Below, piece by piece: positions 60,812 to 61,857 of a stretch of DNA of 61,857 nucleotides. The translations under genes and the position numbers were made by a program. Source of the stretch: Thermoprotei archaeon (GTDB lineage Archaea; Thermoproteota; Methanomethylicia; Nezhaarchaeales; B40-G2); the NCBI GenBank assembly GCA_003649615.1, contig QMSI01000002.1, positions 1-61,857 on the forward strand. Reading direction: 5' to 3'. The notes beneath the pieces are model-generated. The model was not told where the DNA came from. It did no database searches and worked only from the letters and a program-made list of their open reading frames with translations. Position 1 is the first letter of the stretch. The number at the start of each line of letters is the position of its first letter.

Positions 60812-61857
60812 ATGAAAAGAATTGCACTAACACTAACTATAGTAACCATCCTATTGCTCTCCATAATTGTAGCCGCTGCACCTTCAACCACAGAGGCGCA
60901 GGAAAACTTTGACACTACAGGTCCTCGCATTGATGAGCTGGTAATTAAGATCTACCTATCACCAGAGCCGGAGTTCATGGCATTAGAGGCGGGCGAGATA
61001 GATATCATCGACTGGCCTCTGACATCAGCTAAAATCGAAGAGTTTATGGATAATCCCGACATAGTGTTGGCCGAGTACACTGAGCTGGGCATGTTTGAGT
61101 TTGACTTCAATAACAGGCGCTGGCCGATGAGTAACCTAAACTTTAGAAAAGCTATAGCTCATCTAGTTGATAAGGACAGGATAGTGACCGAGGTAGTGAA
61201 AGGATATGGCATGGTGCTGGACTCCATCATAGGGCCTCAGTGGGGCGATCTATACAACCCGAATGTACCTAAATATGAATATGACCCTGAGTTGGCAGCT
61301 CAATTGCTAGACGAGGCAGGCTTCGTTATGGGGCCTGACGGCTGGAGAATTGATCCACAGACTGGCGAAACCTTAAGACCGCTGGTCTTCATCATAAGGG
61401 CTGATGACCCGCTAAGAAGCCAGGCCGGCTTAATGCTCGTCGAGGAGCTCGAAAACATAGGTATACCTGTCGATGAGCAAGTTGTGGATAGAACCATTGC
61501 CTACGAGAAGGTAATGACAGAGTATGACTACGACATATACACCGGAGGCTGGATACTAGACAGGGATGGTACTTACCTATACGACCTATACACCAGCTAT
61601 ATCGACGTATACCCTGAGCCTTGGAGCTTAAACTACATCGGATTCAATAACTCAGAGTTCGATTATTGGGCATATCAGATGAAATATAACAGCTCCAACT
61701 TCGAGGAGTTTAAGGAAGCTGCCTGGAGAGCCCAAGAAATATTCATGGAGCAGGTACCGATGATACCTCTATGGTCAACGGCAGGCGTTAAGGCTTACCG
61801 TGCAGACCTCAGGGGAGTCATAAACATGGTGGGACAAGGAGTAAACAACGTCTGGAC
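60812..61857 (+). CDS. ABC transporter solute-binding protein, peptide/oligosaccharide family 5 (3' end outside window)
   Basis: The visible 348 residues begin with a signal peptide (MKRIALTLTIVTILLLSII, cleavage near residues 22-30) and show the family 5 pattern: LEAGEIDIIDWPLTS (about residues 56-70) and FRKAIAHLVDKDRIVTEVV (about 112-130), which is the classic R-x-A-h-x-h-h-h-D-r motif. The segments YDPELAAQLLDEAGF and MLVEELENIGIPV also fit DppA/OppA-like proteins that deliver peptides or sugars to an ABC transporter. No stop occurs before the window end, so the gene is incomplete here. The permease genes presumably follow outside the window. Confidence 0.92.
   Translation, partial: MKRIALTLTIVTILLLSIIVAAAPSTTEAQENFDTTGPRIDELVIKIYLSPEPEFMALEAGEIDIIDWPLTSAKIEEFMDNPDIVLAEYTELGMFEFDFNNRRWPMSNLNFRKAIAHLVDKDRIVTEVVKGYGMVLDSIIGPQWGDLYNPNVPKYEYDPELAAQLLDEAGFVMGPDGWRIDPQTGETLRPLVFIIRADDPLRSQAGLMLVEELENIGIPVDEQVVDRTIAYEKVMTEYDYDIYTGGWILDRDGTYLYDLYTSYIDVYPEPWSLNYIGFNNSEFDYWAYQMKYNSSNFEEFKEAAWRAQEIFMEQVPMIPLWSTAGVKAYRADLRGVINMVGQGVNNVW

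Overview
The window is an archaeal chromosome segment, most likely from a thermophilic member of the TACK (Thermoproteota-like) archaea. Four kinds of evidence support this. It carries an archaeal str/RNA polymerase block (rpoH, rpoB, split rpoA1/rpoA2, L30e, NusA, S12, S7, EF-1alpha, S10). It has archaeal ether-lipid genes (glycerol-1-phosphate dehydrogenase, CDP-archaeol synthase, geranylgeranyl reductase, a UbiD-type decarboxylase). It has archaeal information-processing genes (Cdc6/Orc1, FEN1, CDC48, aCPSF1, proteasome beta subunits, L37e, Lsm). At least six of its ten tRNA genes are interrupted. GTG and TTG starts are frequent, and no tRNA encodes CCA. An O-phosphoseryl-tRNA synthetase (SepRS) implies tRNA-dependent cysteine synthesis, a trait best known from methanogens and relatives; placing the organism in a methanogen-related TACK lineage is inference. 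No insertion sequences, prophage genes or CRISPR arrays were seen.

Layout. 1-2.6 kb: a decayed reading frame, tRNA-Asp, an Fe-S protein of the QueG-like group, a bifunctional-nuclease-domain protein and a heavily interrupted tRNA-Tyr. 2.7-6.9 kb: A/V-type ATPase subunits I, C and K, with two small AtpZ-like membrane proteins around them. 6.9-11.4 kb: nicotinate phosphoribosyltransferase, a splicing-endonuclease subunit lacking its catalytic His, HisRS, and a secreted matrixin-like metalloprotease. 11.5-24 kb: UbiD-like decarboxylase, HD hydrolase and thymidylate kinase, TruD and Pth2, geranylgeranyl reductase with a Zn-ribbon protein and EF-1beta, CDC48, FEN1, Pcm and a Trm5-like methyltransferase. 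24-28.3 kb: tRNA-Lys with a 12-nt insertion, then a compact translin-SepRS-EndoV-RibK run facing RibL. 28.3-38 kb: Taw1, two proteasome beta genes, an MJ1316-domain/Nog1/RtcA run, FKBP, G1P dehydrogenase, aCPSF1 and a PUA protein. 38-47 kb: Lsm/L37e, tRNA-Ala, Cdc6 with a possible origin, PhoU, tRNA-Ser and tRNA-Leu flanking a small four-Cys protein, MtnA, a Clp1-type kinase, a RadB-like ATPase and CarS. 47-58.6 kb: the str/RNAP operon on the minus strand. 58.6-61.9 kb: tRNAs, a cation/proton antiporter and the 5' part of an ABC transporter solute-binding protein gene.

The dominant theme is RNA maturation: a splicing-endonuclease subunit, a 3'-phosphate cyclase, an MJ1316 RNA-end domain, a Clp1-type 5' kinase, translin, aCPSF1, TruD, Trm5, Taw1, Pth2 and two aminoacyl-tRNA synthetases lie among tRNA genes broken by introns at canonical and non-canonical positions. 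The splicing-endonuclease subunit without its catalytic His fits the two-subunit enzymes known to have relaxed intron specificity. This link between the enzyme type and the unusual introns is the most interesting biological story in the window; the link itself is inference.
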